Source: Flavobacteriaceae bacterium GF1 (lineage in GTDB: Bacteria > Bacteroidota > Bacteroidia > Flavobacteriales > Flavobacteriaceae). Taken from it: DNA of 64,000 bases. This document shows positions 53,829 to 62,770 of this stretch, piece by piece. Position numbers and translations under genes: made by a program. The stretch's first letter is position 1; every line of letters starts with the position of its first letter. Under the pieces are notes generated by a model. It was not told where the DNA came from and did not search any database. It saw only the letters and a list, made by a program, of their open reading frames with translations. The stretch lies in NCBI GenBank assembly GCA_009797885.1, contig WNKP01000005.1:62001-126000 (forward strand). Direction: 5' to 3'.

Positions 53829-54788
53829 ATGGAAAAACGGGATTTTCTTAAAAATACGGCGGCAGCGGTTATTAGCTGTTCCCTATTTCCAGGAAAAGCG
53901 ATAGGTAGCTTTGCGAGTAAAAGCCTTAGCAGCATTGGGATTCAATTATTTTCACTGCCCAAATTACTTGAAAAGGATTTCAGGGCTGGGATCGAGATGC
54001 TTTCCAAAATGGGCTATAAAGAAGTTGAACTCTATGGACCATTTCCATTTAGTGACAATTCCGTAAAAGAGGGTTGGAAGGCCATTACCCCCAATCTGGG
54101 ATTTAGTGGAAGCGGTTATTTTGGACATACCCCCAAGGAAATAAAATCCATTTTAACGGATAATGGCATAAGGGCAACCGCCATCCATACCGATATGGTG
54201 ACCCTACAAAACAATATGGAGGAAATTGCGGAGGCCAGTGACATACTTGGTTTTGACTATGCCGGAATACCTGCCATACCCCAGGAAAAAAGAATGACCC
54301 TGGATGGTTATAAATCCGTAGCAGAGGAATTCAATAAAATCGGTGAGCAGGCCAAAAAGATGGGCTTAAAATTCTCCTATCACAATCACGGTTATGGGTT
54401 GCAGGAAATGGATGGTGGGATTCCTTTGAACCTGATCCTGGACCAAACGGATGAAGGCCTCGTGTTCTTTGAAATGGATATATATTGGACAACGGCCGGG
54501 GGTGCCGATCCCATTGCTTATCTCGAAGCCTATCCAAATCGTTATCATTTAATGCACATTAAGGATATGAAGGAGAAAGTCCGGTTTTCCGGGGATGGAG
54601 GTGACCCAAATCAGTGGATTGAATTATTTCCCTACATGACGACTGCCGGTGATGGCATATTCGATCTGGAATCTATTGTAGCGGCCGGTAAACAGGCAGG
54701 GGTCAAACATTTTTTTGTAGAGCAGGATATGGTGCATCAACCCGAAATAGCCCTGAAAAAAAGCATCGACTATTTGAAAAACCTATAA
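53829..54788 (+). CDS. Exported sugar phosphate isomerase/epimerase-like TIM barrel
   Basis: The protein has 319 residues. The N-terminus 'KRDFLKNTAAAVISCS' is a Tat-like leader with Lys-Arg. The rest is an AP-endonuclease-2/xylose-isomerase-type TIM barrel with metal-site residues in 'YHNHGYGLQEM', 'FEMDIYWTTAGG', 'MHIKDMK' and a final Glu in 'FVEQDM'. Such exported proteins are common in Bacteroidota sugar metabolism and may isomerise or epimerise a sugar derivative. It lies 20 bp before the metallo-beta-lactamase gene. Confidence 0.9.
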   Translation: MEKRDFLKNTAAAVISCSLFPGKAIGSFASKSLSSIGIQLFSLPKLLEKDFRAGIEMLSKMGYKEVELYGPFPFSDNSVKEGWKAITPNLGFSGSGYFGHTPKEIKSILTDNGIRATAIHTDMVTLQNNMEEIAEASDILGFDYAGIPAIPQEKRMTLDGYKSVAEEFNKIGEQAKKMGLKFSYHNHGYGLQEMDGGIPLNLILDQTDEGLVFFEMDIYWTTAGGADPIAYLEAYPNRYHLMHIKDMKEKVRFSGDGGDPNQWIELFPYMTTAGDGIFDLESIVAAGKQAGVKHFFVEQDMVHQPEIALKKSIDYLKNL

Positions 54789-54808
54789 TACCCTTGACCA
54801 AAAACAAA

Positions 54809-55612
54809 ATGACGAAAGTATTCTTGCGGCTCTTTCTTGTGATGGGATTGATTTTTCTTTCGTGCAAGGAATCGCCCTCTGGACAAAATCGTACAAAACA
54901 AAACTCCACAAACGAAGACTCCAAGAAACAAACGGTTGGGGGTTCCATAGTCCATCAAACCGAAAACTTGATCATTCAAAAGCTTTCAAATCATAGCTAT
55001 ACGCATATTTCATATTTGCATACCGAAGATTACGGAAAGGTGGCCTGTAATGGAATGTTGATTGTAAACGAAGGCAAGGGCATTGTTTTTGACACCCCAA
55101 CGGACGACACGGCTTCCTTAGAACTACTGAAATTTGTTGCCAATAGGCTTAGAAGTGAGGTGATTGCCCTTGTTCCCACCCATTTTCACGACGACTGTAT
55201 TGGTGGAATAAAAGCATTTGAACAACACAATGTTCCGACTTATGCCACCCACAAAACTATAGAACTATTAAAAAAGAATGGGGAAACCCTCCCCAGGAAA
55301 ATTCAGGAATTTGACAGCACACTAACCTTAGCTGTTGGGAATAAAAGGGTTGATATCGCCTACTTTGGTGAAGGCCATACCAAGGACAACTGTATAGCGT
55401 ATTTTCCTGAGGATAATGTGCTCTTTGGTGGTTGTCTGATCAAAAGCGATGGGGCTGGAAAAGGATATTTGGGAGATGCGAATACTATGGCCTGGCCAGA
55501 AACTGTTCGTAAGATCAAATTGAAATATCCAAATATCGAAATTGTCATTCCCGGACACGGAAAATGGGGTGGCACGGAACTCTTGGACTATACCATTGAA
55601 CTATTTAAATAA
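54809..55612 (+). CDS. Subclass B1 metallo-beta-lactamase (lipoprotein)
   Basis: From the ATG at 54809 the protein has 267 residues with a lipoprotein-type leader ending 'IFLSC'. All B1 zinc ligands are present: H125-x-H127-x-D129 in 'THFHDDC', H190 in 'GEGHTKDN', C209 in 'FGGCLIKS' and H250 in 'IPGHGKWG'; K212 is the substrate-carboxylate-binding Lys. It thus matches BlaB/IND/CcrA-type enzymes rather than a generic MBL-fold protein. It probably hydrolyses beta-lactams in the periplasm, but activity is not proven. It may be co-transcribed with the TIM-barrel gene before it. A TTG at 54794 is an unlikely alternative start. Confidence 0.92.
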   Translation: MTKVFLRLFLVMGLIFLSCKESPSGQNRTKQNSTNEDSKKQTVGGSIVHQTENLIIQKLSNHSYTHISYLHTEDYGKVACNGMLIVNEGKGIVFDTPTDDTASLELLKFVANRLRSEVIALVPTHFHDDCIGGIKAFEQHNVPTYATHKTIELLKKNGETLPRKIQEFDSTLTLAVGNKRVDIAYFGEGHTKDNCIAYFPEDNVLFGGCLIKSDGAGKGYLGDANTMAWPETVRKIKLKYPNIEIVIPGHGKWGGTELLDYTIELFK

Positions 55613-55664
55613 ATTACATAGTTGCGAACAAGGGTAATAATTCATCTGTCCATTGGTTCAGGTG

Positions 55665-55694
55665 TTGCGTACGGCACGTATAATTGTAGCTTTG
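55665..55694 (+). promoter_or_regulatory. Promoter TTG-N19-TAGCTTTG, long leader
   Basis: TTG (55665-55667), a 19-bp spacer, and TAGCTTTG (55687-55694) match the Bacteroidota consensus fully. The next gene starts at 55871, about 170 bp downstream, so the transcript would have a long leader or encode something small; I see only a 13-codon frame there. Confidence 0.6.
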
Positions 55695-55870
55695 TACCCT
55701 ACCAAAAAGATAAGAATCGGTTGGTGGTTGACTTCCCAACGGAATAGTCCTTATTAAAGGCCCCCCTACCCTTCTACAAGTTCAGCTTGGTATAAGGCAA
55801 GGATGTTTAATGGACCGACCGTTCTGTACAGCAGGAAATCCTAGCCAAGACCTTTGGCAAAACACAAAAA

Positions 55871-56338
55871 ATGGAAATTGAATTTAGAATATATACGGAT
55901 AATGACAAACCTGATGTTTTGGAAATGATGGAAGCATTCAATAAAATTGATGGGTATGATTTTGACTTCGCCGTGGGAGCGAAAAACCTACTGGACTTTA
56001 CTTCAAATGAAATGCTGGGTAGGTTGTATTTGATTACCCATGGTGAAGAAAACATCGGTTATATTGTACTTTCATTTGGGTTTAGCTTTGAATACAACGG
56101 TAGGGATGCATTTATTGATGAACTTTACATAAAACAGCCTTTCCGAAGTAAAGGAATCGGAAAACTGGCCATGGATTTTGTGGAATCGGAATCGAAAAAA
56201 CTAAATATAAACGCAGTGCATTTGGAAGTTGAACCCCACAACAGTAATGCCAATCAACTTTACAGGAGTAAGGGTTACCAACCGAATGGACGTACGCTAT
56301 TGACAAAACAAATAACGGCCACTTTGGCCAATGACTAA
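55871..56338 (+). CDS. GNAT family N-acetyltransferase
   Basis: The 155-residue cytoplasmic protein shows the GNAT core: 'IGYIVLSFGFS', the strand-4/P-loop region 'IDELYIKQPFRSKGIGKLAM' in pieces with acetyl-CoA motif 'RSKGIG', and 'VEPHNSNANQLYRSKGY'. The acceptor is unknown. It is followed after 9 bp by a RibD/DHFR-like gene on the same strand. Confidence 0.92.
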   Translation: MEIEFRIYTDNDKPDVLEMMEAFNKIDGYDFDFAVGAKNLLDFTSNEMLGRLYLITHGEENIGYIVLSFGFSFEYNGRDAFIDELYIKQPFRSKGIGKLAMDFVESESKKLNINAVHLEVEPHNSNANQLYRSKGYQPNGRTLLTKQITATLAND

Positions 56339-56347
56339 ACAAAGGAA

Positions 56348-56896
56348 ATGAAGAACAAGGTATTTATTGCCACAAGTATGGATGGGTATATTGCGGATAA
56401 AGATGGAGGCATCGAGTGGCTACATTCCATCCCAAACCCCAATAATATTGACATGGGGTATGAAGATTTTATGTCGCAAATAGATGCCCTGGTCATGGGA
56501 CGCACGACTTTTGAAACCGTATGTGGATTTGATATGGACTGGCCGTATCAAAAGCCCGTTTTTGTTTTGAGCAACAGTTTAAAAAGCATTCCCATGGAAT
56601 ACAGGAACAAGGCCGAACTGATGAAAGGAACTTTAAAGGAAATTCTGGAAGAAATCCATCGGAAGAAATGCCATAACCTTTATATAGATGGCGGAAAAAC
56701 GATTCAGGGTTTTTTAAAAGAGGATTTAATCGACGAAATGACCATATCCATAATTCCCTATATTCTGGGAGGCGGTATTCCCTTGTTTGGTGAACTTTCG
56801 AACCGATTGGATTTTGAATGCGTTGACTCAAAAATCTATCTGGACAAGATTGTTCAAAATAGGTTTGTTAGAAAAACAAATGTCAATGGTGAATAG
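56348..56896 (+). CDS. Dihydrofolate reductase/RibD C-terminal family protein
   Basis: The 182-residue protein starts 'VFIATSMDGYIADKDGGIEWL' (two motifs of the RibD_C family: nucleotide-binding and the Trp/Leu segment), has 'ALVMGRTTFETV' and 'LYIDGGKTIQGFL', and ends with 'IPYILGGGIPLFG'. The family includes DHFR- and RibD-like NADPH reductases, often of unknown substrate. It is the second gene after the GNAT enzyme. Confidence 0.92.
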   Translation: MKNKVFIATSMDGYIADKDGGIEWLHSIPNPNNIDMGYEDFMSQIDALVMGRTTFETVCGFDMDWPYQKPVFVLSNSLKSIPMEYRNKAELMKGTLKEILEEIHRKKCHNLYIDGGKTIQGFLKEDLIDEMTISIIPYILGGGIPLFGELSNRLDFECVDSKIYLDKIVQNRFVRKTNVNGE

Positions 56897-56914
56897 GTAA
56901 AATACAATGATAGA

Positions 56915-56940
56915 TAAAAAAGTCAGGGGCAACACTGACT
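56915..56940 (-). terminator. Rho-independent terminator for the membrane hydrolase gene
   Basis: On the minus strand AGTCAG (56940-56935) pairs with CTGACT (56926-56921) over an 8-nt loop and is followed by six T (56921-56916). It lies 52 bp after the stop of 56993-58846 and between convergent genes. Confidence 0.75.
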
Positions 56941-56992
56941 ATTATTTAAATACTCCATACCTGAATACAACTTCCAAATACCAAAACCATCC

Positions 56993-58846
56993 TCAAAACC
57001 GTTCCAGTTCGGCCATTACCCGTGCATCTTCGAAATAGCCGGTATGGCCCCCAGATCCAGTTTCGATATTCTTCGGATATCTCGACGTTTCGTCAACACC
57101 AGATTCATAAGGGGCAATATAAGTGCCAATATAATCATCGCTACAATAGATGTTCAGCCAAGGATTTTTACCTAATACTTTTTTAATGGTCTCATACCTT
57201 TCATTTTGGGTAAAAATATCAGGAAAATAATGTTGGTAAACATATGTAAATGGTGAGCCCATGGTCACCAGTACCACGGAATCAAATCCTGCCAACCGTG
57301 ACTGGTTTTTAGGATTGGAGACATAATCCAATCCAAAGATGGTTCCCTGGCTATGGGTGACCAGAATCAATTTTTTAGCACCCTCTCCCTGGGCTGCAAA
57401 ATCCATTATTTTATCCAGCCTTTGCAAAACCTGTTCCCTGAATTCAAATCCAATCTTATCATAAGCTGTCCGCCATGGTTTAAATGCCTGGGATGGTTTT
57501 GGTTTGAAGTAGTTCACGATATCCAAAGTGAGGTCCAGTGCCAGTCTGATTCCCGGTTTGGCCAGGGCCAACAGGGGTAAAATCAGAGGAATGGTAACAA
57601 TCACTCCCAAACGTAGAACATCGGTAAGCTCGTTTATGTATTCAAGGGCTTTGATGTCCACAAATCGTCCCATAAGGTTTATAAAAAAAGCGGCAATCGC
57701 TGGGACAGAAAGTGTAAACAATACCCAGAACAAAAACGGACTGAAGACCAATCGTGGAGGACTGTTGTCCGAGCTAATCTGATTTGTGTTATTACTGAAC
57801 CATTGTGCCCTTAAATAAGCCAATAGTAGAGCGAAAACCACCACGATTACGAAACCGATCCATATCCAGCCCACAGTTGGGAGGCTGGTTTTGACCACCT
57901 TGTCCATATCGGCAAATTGAAGGCTCGTCGGAGTAAGTGTATTTGAACCAATGATCAGTATTGGAATAGCCGCGATAAGAAAAACCATGGTAAGGATTGT
58001 GCTTAATGCGGGAATGATGATATAAGGATGATTTTTTATGCCAAAACGTATGTGCTGCACGAAAGTGGCTCCAAATAACAGCAACATAACTACATTTGTC
58101 ACTGCCCAGAATCCAACAACTGGAATTACTATTGCAGAAAAAATACTATCACTAACTGTTGTAAAGTCGTCTGGTCGGTAATGGTTCAGTATTGGAAAGG
58201 CAATTACCAAAACTAGTGCCAGAATCGCCACGCACTTCATGGTCCAGTAACTTCTAAGTCTTTCCCCCTTTACCTTTAAGGGTAATAGAAGAATTACAAA
58301 CCCAATGAATAGGCATACCAATGGGAACACCCAATTGAGTTGATGATTCAAAAGTTCCTGAACCTGCTGGCTCTCATAATGTAACTGCATCCCACCGTGG
58401 ATGGCCAATAGTATGGCCCAGACCATAAATACCAAGGCAGATCCCCCGAGTATAGGCCCTCCCACCAGCCAAAAGAAAACTTGCGCCAGGATGGCCAAAG
58501 GCTTACTTTGTTCATTTTTTTCTGTTGGTGTAACGAGATGCCTTAAGCCTGTGACCACGTTGAAAAGCCCTTTGGCGATACCCCACCATGACTCCTTAAC
58601 GGTAGACAAGTCATTCCAATAGAGTTCCTTGAAATGGGTGGTTTGATTTGGACTTGAAGCATCAACCATAGGTACATGGAAGGTTTTGATCTTGCTGTCA
58701 TCCCCACCTTCGGCGAGATAGCAGTCCTTTTGACTTTGAACGGTAGCATGGTTTCGGGTACCCAGGCTCCGTGCCAGTGCAGTTACGGTTTCACCCGGTT
58801 TCTGGTTGCCAATACCGGGAATCACCACCCATGTTGTTTGTTTCAT
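56993..58846 (-). CDS. Polytopic membrane protein with an interrupted alpha/beta-hydrolase fold
   Basis: With the ATG at 58846 the protein has 617 residues. Residues 5-95 look like the first strand and oxyanion loop of an alpha/beta hydrolase ('WVVIPGIGNQKPGE'). About 115-445 contain some eight transmembrane helices. From 490 on the hydrolase fold returns: 'LILVTHSQGT' with the candidate nucleophile Ser499, Asp570/571 in 'YCSDDYIG' and His601 in 'GSGGHTGY'. It could be a membrane-anchored lipase or esterase. No close family is recognised. The frame extends to 58879, but the ATG at 58846 fits the domain start. Confidence 0.85.
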   Translation of the reverse strand: MKQTTWVVIPGIGNQKPGETVTALARSLGTRNHATVQSQKDCYLAEGGDDSKIKTFHVPMVDASSPNQTTHFKELYWNDLSTVKESWWGIAKGLFNVVTGLRHLVTPTEKNEQSKPLAILAQVFFWLVGGPILGGSALVFMVWAILLAIHGGMQLHYESQQVQELLNHQLNWVFPLVCLFIGFVILLLPLKVKGERLRSYWTMKCVAILALVLVIAFPILNHYRPDDFTTVSDSIFSAIVIPVVGFWAVTNVVMLLLFGATFVQHIRFGIKNHPYIIIPALSTILTMVFLIAAIPILIIGSNTLTPTSLQFADMDKVVKTSLPTVGWIWIGFVIVVVFALLLAYLRAQWFSNNTNQISSDNSPPRLVFSPFLFWVLFTLSVPAIAAFFINLMGRFVDIKALEYINELTDVLRLGVIVTIPLILPLLALAKPGIRLALDLTLDIVNYFKPKPSQAFKPWRTAYDKIGFEFREQVLQRLDKIMDFAAQGEGAKKLILVTHSQGTIFGLDYVSNPKNQSRLAGFDSVVLVTMGSPFTYVYQHYFPDIFTQNERYETIKKVLGKNPWLNIYCSDDYIGTYIAPYESGVDETSRYPKNIETGSGGHTGYFEDARVMAELERF

Positions 58847-59147
58847 TGATAGATAGTGTTGTTTCCTAAAAATCAACAAATTTTTTTGAATTTCCTATAT
58901 CGTATTTGGGATTTTTAATTAAGGTCCCCTGAAACAGAATACAAAACGTTTATCATTTACAGTAACAATTCTGTAACTTCAAACTTACAAAGCCAAAGTG
59001 TGGACTTCTTGAATCACTCCCCTCTTTTTTACATAGTTGGGATTGTTGGAGTTCAATACTAAACCATGGTCGAAATCACGGTACTACCTTTTCGGAATTA
59101 AATGAAAAAAACAGTTTAAAAATCAATTCTTGATCAAAACATAACAA
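58847..59147. other. Divergent intergenic region, membrane hydrolase / esterase
   Basis: This is 301 bp of AT-rich sequence carrying the upstream regions of two divergent genes. I see no full TAnnTTTG element, repeat or convincing small gene. Confidence 0.5.
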
Positions 59148-60080
59148 ATGAAAAAATCACTAAGTATCGTATTGATGGTATCCACGCTAGTGGGACAAGC
59201 ACAGGAAACGCTTCCAAAGGTTATCAGCGGTACAATTGAGCGTATCGGGAACTTTAAGTCGGACCATGTCACCGCAAGGACCATCGATATCTGGTTGCCG
59301 GAAGGCTATTCCAAATCAAAAAAGTATGCGGTCCTATATATGCACGATGGACAAATGCTTTTTGACCCCGAAAGCACCTGGAACAAACAGGCATGGAATG
59401 TGGATGATGTCGCTTCCAGTTTATTCAAGTCCAATAAGGTGGAGCCCTTCATTGTAGTTGGCATATGGAACGGAGGGACAACACGACATCCGGATTATTT
59501 CCCTCAAAAGCCCTTTGAATCACTGTCCAGGTTGGAAAAGGATACGGTTACGTCACAATTAAAAAGGGCTTCCATTCCGGTGTCAGGGACTTTTAGCCCC
59601 CAATCGGACAACTATTTAAAATTCCTGGTAGCGGAACTAAAACCGTACATCGATACCAACTATTCGGTCTACACGGACAGGGACAATACCTATGTTGCGG
59701 GTAGTAGTATGGGGGGATTGATTTCCATGTATGCCATCTGCGAGTATCCCAAAGTATTTGGAGGTGCGGCGTGTCTGTCCACACATTGGGTAGGATCTTT
59801 TGGCCTTGAAAATAATCCTATGCCAGATGCATTCCTGAACTATCTAAAAAGCAATCTGCCCAATCCCAAAGAACATAAAATTTACTTTGACTGTGGTGAT
59901 GAAACCTTGGATAGGTTATACCCGGAAATCCAAAAGAAAGTGGATCAAGTAATGATCGAAAAAGGATACGGGCCCTTACATTGGACCACGAAGTACTTCC
60001 CCGGTGAAGACCACAGTGAAAATGCCTGGAATAGAAGGTTGGCCATTCCTTTGGAGTTTTTGTTACCAAAACAGCCATAG
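59148..60080 (+). CDS. Exported alpha/beta-hydrolase esterase (PF00756-type)
   Basis: The protein has 310 residues with a short signal peptide ('LSIVLMVSTLVGQAQ'). The esterase-D/IroE-like fold is seen in 'RTIDIWLPEGY', 'VLYMHDGQMLFDP', the nucleophile elbow 'GSSMGG' (S187), an acid in 'FDCGDETLD' and His in 'PGEDHSENAW'. Such enzymes remove acyl, acetyl or feruloyl groups from sugars, or hydrolyse siderophore esters. The sugar-related neighbours downstream (AraC, PhyH, TIM barrel, GH127) favour carbohydrate esterase action (inference). Confidence 0.92.
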   Translation: MKKSLSIVLMVSTLVGQAQETLPKVISGTIERIGNFKSDHVTARTIDIWLPEGYSKSKKYAVLYMHDGQMLFDPESTWNKQAWNVDDVASSLFKSNKVEPFIVVGIWNGGTTRHPDYFPQKPFESLSRLEKDTVTSQLKRASIPVSGTFSPQSDNYLKFLVAELKPYIDTNYSVYTDRDNTYVAGSSMGGLISMYAICEYPKVFGGAACLSTHWVGSFGLENNPMPDAFLNYLKSNLPNPKEHKIYFDCGDETLDRLYPEIQKKVDQVMIEKGYGPLHWTTKYFPGEDHSENAWNRRLAIPLEFLLPKQP

Positions 60081-60158
60081 CCGACATGCCCCAAAATAGT
60101 AGCATCCTTTGCGGTTATCATAGGTATGCGTTGTCGTTCCGTTCCATTCAACAAAAAA

Positions 60159-61004
60159 TCAATGGATATGGGTACGGACAAACTCCCGGGGACTTTGGCG
60201 CTTATATTTTTTAAAAGTGCGGTTAAAATGGCTCAAACTTTCAAATCCCGAACAAAAGGCAATTTCCTGTATGGGCATCTTACGGTGCGCCAACAAGTGA
60301 CATGCATTTTCCACTCGGGTTTTATTTAAAAAAGTAATGAACGAATGTCCTGAATTCTGTTTGAACCACCTACAAAAAGACTGGGGCACCATATGGGTAA
60401 AATCCGCCATTTGTGCTACCGTTAGCTTTTGTTCCAGATGATCTAAAATGTAGTTGTTCACCTTGGCAAACTTATCCACTCTGTGTTTCTGGTTGTGATT
60501 GTACACATAGATTTCAGTGGCCAATAATGTTTTGTCCTTGTGCAAAACCAATAAATTCAAAAGTTCCAGCAAGGCCCCGAGCTGTTGTATGGCAGTTAGG
60601 TATTCGAACCTGGTAATTAAAGCCACGATGGCTTCCGTGGGGTTTTTGAATTGTATGCCACGTTTGGCCAATTCAAACAACGCATTAAAGCGCGCGCATT
60701 CTTTAAAGGAGGAAAAAATACCGGTATTGAACTGAAATACGATCGCTTTTTGTTTTTCCCCGGTATTATGCTTTACGCCGACCCAATTGTGCGGTATGTT
60801 CTTACCCACCAATACCAAATCACCATTTGAGAAAGGTGCAATGGAATTTCCAACAAACCTGGTCCCGTCACCATTGATGATATAGGTAAGTTCCACCTCC
60901 GGATGATAATGCCAAAATGGGGTAAAGAAAACCGTTTCCCTTTTGAAAAAACGGAAGGATTGTTGTGTGGTTGCAATGTCAATTTGTTCCAGTTCCGGCT
61001 TCAA
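60159..61004 (-). CDS. AraC family regulator with cupin sensor
   Basis: The 281-residue protein has an N-terminal cupin ('WHYHPEVELTYIINGDGTRFVG', split by its strands, and 'LVLVGKNIPHNWVG') that should bind a sugar, and a C-terminal AraC HTH pair ('LTVAQMADFTHMVPQSFCRWFKQ', 'MPIQEIAFCSGFESLSHFNRTFKK'). It is divergent from the PhyH-TIM-GH127 operon starting 132 bp away and convergent with the esterase gene, so it most likely activates the operon in response to its sugar (inference). Confidence 0.94.
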   Translation of the reverse strand: MKPELEQIDIATTQQSFRFFKRETVFFTPFWHYHPEVELTYIINGDGTRFVGNSIAPFSNGDLVLVGKNIPHNWVGVKHNTGEKQKAIVFQFNTGIFSSFKECARFNALFELAKRGIQFKNPTEAIVALITRFEYLTAIQQLGALLELLNLLVLHKDKTLLATEIYVYNHNQKHRVDKFAKVNNYILDHLEQKLTVAQMADFTHMVPQSFCRWFKQNSGHSFITFLNKTRVENACHLLAHRKMPIQEIAFCSGFESLSHFNRTFKKYKRQSPREFVRTHIH

Positions 61005-61135
61005 AATAGTGTATTATAATCCTTTTATTGATTTAAAATTATAAAAATAGGTTTAGATATGCATAGTATTGATTAAAATTGAAGAATACATTCCTCTGGG
61101 TTCCATTTACTTTTGGACTATCAATCCGTAACATC

Positions 61136-61942
61136 ATGGAAACCTTAAAATTATTGGACCGCCCCTATTCCCTGACTTCAGAACACATCGATTTCTACCA
61201 AAAGAACAAGTACATAAAATTGAAACAGGTGTTGGAAACCGATTTTCTAGCGCACCTAAATGAAGTAATTTCAAAAAAAGTCGATGAACTGAATCAACAG
61301 GACACTCCAATGGAAAAGCGGAGTACGTATGGAAAGGCATTTTTGCAATTGTTCAATTTATGGAAACAGCACGAGACCATAAAGGAACTGGTTTTTAGCA
61401 AACGCCTGGCAAAAATCGCAACGGACCTCATGCAAGTGGACGGTGTACGATTGTATCACGATCAGGCACTGTTCAAAGAAGGCGGCGGCGGTATTACACC
61501 CTGGCATGCAGATCAACATTATTGGCCATTGGCAACGGACAAGACTATAACGGCATGGATTCCATTGCAGGAAACACCACTGGAGATGGGACCTTTGGAA
61601 TTTAGTGCCGGTAGTCATGCCATTTTGGAGGGCAGGGAACTATCCATTGGCGATACCAGTGAACGTTTTATTGAAAAACGTTTAAAAGTAACCGATTTTA
61701 AACATGTTATAGCCCCTTTTGATATTGGTGAAATCAGTTTTCACTCTGGTTGGGTCTTTCATCGTGCCGGTGCCAATACGACCCAAAAAACACGGAAAGT
61801 GATGACCATAATCTATATGGACAAGGACATGAAATTGAAGCAACCGGAGAATGACGGCCAAATAAACGATTGGAATACCTGGTGCCCCGGTGCGGAAATA
61901 GGCAAGATCATCAACACCCCATTAAATCCAGTCCTCTATTGA
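61136..61942 (+). CDS. Phytanoyl-CoA dioxygenase (PhyH) family protein
   Basis: From the ATG at 61136 the protein has 268 residues. Fe(II)/2-oxoglutarate-dependent dioxygenase: H124-x-D126 in 'WHADQH', the distal His209 in 'FHRAG', and Arg220 for 2-oxoglutarate. An upstream TTG at 61079 was rejected because that stretch lacks family similarity. In sugar operons PhyH-like enzymes may hydroxylate or demethylate a substrate. Its stop codon touches the start of the TIM-barrel gene. Confidence 0.92.
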   Translation: METLKLLDRPYSLTSEHIDFYQKNKYIKLKQVLETDFLAHLNEVISKKVDELNQQDTPMEKRSTYGKAFLQLFNLWKQHETIKELVFSKRLAKIATDLMQVDGVRLYHDQALFKEGGGGITPWHADQHYWPLATDKTITAWIPLQETPLEMGPLEFSAGSHAILEGRELSIGDTSERFIEKRLKVTDFKHVIAPFDIGEISFHSGWVFHRAGANTTQKTRKVMTIIYMDKDMKLKQPENDGQINDWNTWCPGAEIGKIINTPLNPVLY

Positions 61943-62770
61943 ATGGATAACATAAAGTATCTATATCCCTATTGGGGCAGTGAACATTTACCGCCCGATG
62001 CCTTCTTGGATTTTACCATTGCCAAGGGCTTTGATGGCATAGAAATCAATATTCCCCAAAATCCTGCTTTTGAAACCTCCTTTTTCGAGTCCCTTACCGC
62101 CTTAAGACAGGAAAAACCCGAATTCATTTGTGGTTTACAACAGGTTCTTGGGTCAAAAGGGGAAATCCCGCAAGACTATCTTGACAATGTACTGAACCGT
62201 TTGGACAACTTAGTGAAGTACAGCCCATCATTTATCAACTCCCACACCGGAAAAGACCATTATTCCTTTTCGGACAATTGTAAAATAATTGATGCCACAG
62301 AAGAATTTTCCCAAAAACACCGGATACCCGTATATCATGAAATCCATAGGGGAAGATTCACCTTTCACGGCAGATCTACGCTGCAATATCTGGAAGTATT
62401 CCCACAGTTAAAATTTGTTGGGGATTTTTCCCATTGGTGCACGGTTTCGGAATCGATGTTGGAAGACCAGGAAGCTATTATTTCCAAAGTGGTTCCAAAA
62501 ATATATCATATCCATGCCCGGGTTGGCCATGCCCAGTCGCCCCAGGTCAATAATCCATTTGCACCGGAATGGAAGGCACATCTGGACCAATTCGTAAAAT
62601 GGTGGCAAGCCATCGTGGACCATCATTCAAGCTATCGGGAAATGTCGATCACTCCAGAGTTTGGCCCATTTCCATACATGCCAAGTATTCCATTTACCAA
62701 GGAACCTCTGGCAAACCAAAGCGAGTTGAACAGTAAAATGAAAGATTATTTAAAAATGGCCTTAAAATGA
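61943..62770 (+). CDS. Sugar phosphate isomerase/epimerase-like TIM barrel
   Basis: The 275-residue cytoplasmic protein is of the xylose-isomerase/AP-endonuclease-2 type. Metal-site candidates are Glu in 'VYHEIHRGR', Asp in 'FVGDFSHW', His in 'HIHARVGH' and Glu in 'ITPEFGP'. It starts directly after the PhyH stop codon and overlaps the next gene by 4 bp (ATGA). The three genes are thus one operon. Reaction and substrate are unknown. Confidence 0.93.
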   Translation: MDNIKYLYPYWGSEHLPPDAFLDFTIAKGFDGIEINIPQNPAFETSFFESLTALRQEKPEFICGLQQVLGSKGEIPQDYLDNVLNRLDNLVKYSPSFINSHTGKDHYSFSDNCKIIDATEEFSQKHRIPVYHEIHRGRFTFHGRSTLQYLEVFPQLKFVGDFSHWCTVSESMLEDQEAIISKVVPKIYHIHARVGHAQSPQVNNPFAPEWKAHLDQFVKWWQAIVDHHSSYREMSITPEFGPFPYMPSIPFTKEPLANQSELNSKMKDYLKMALK

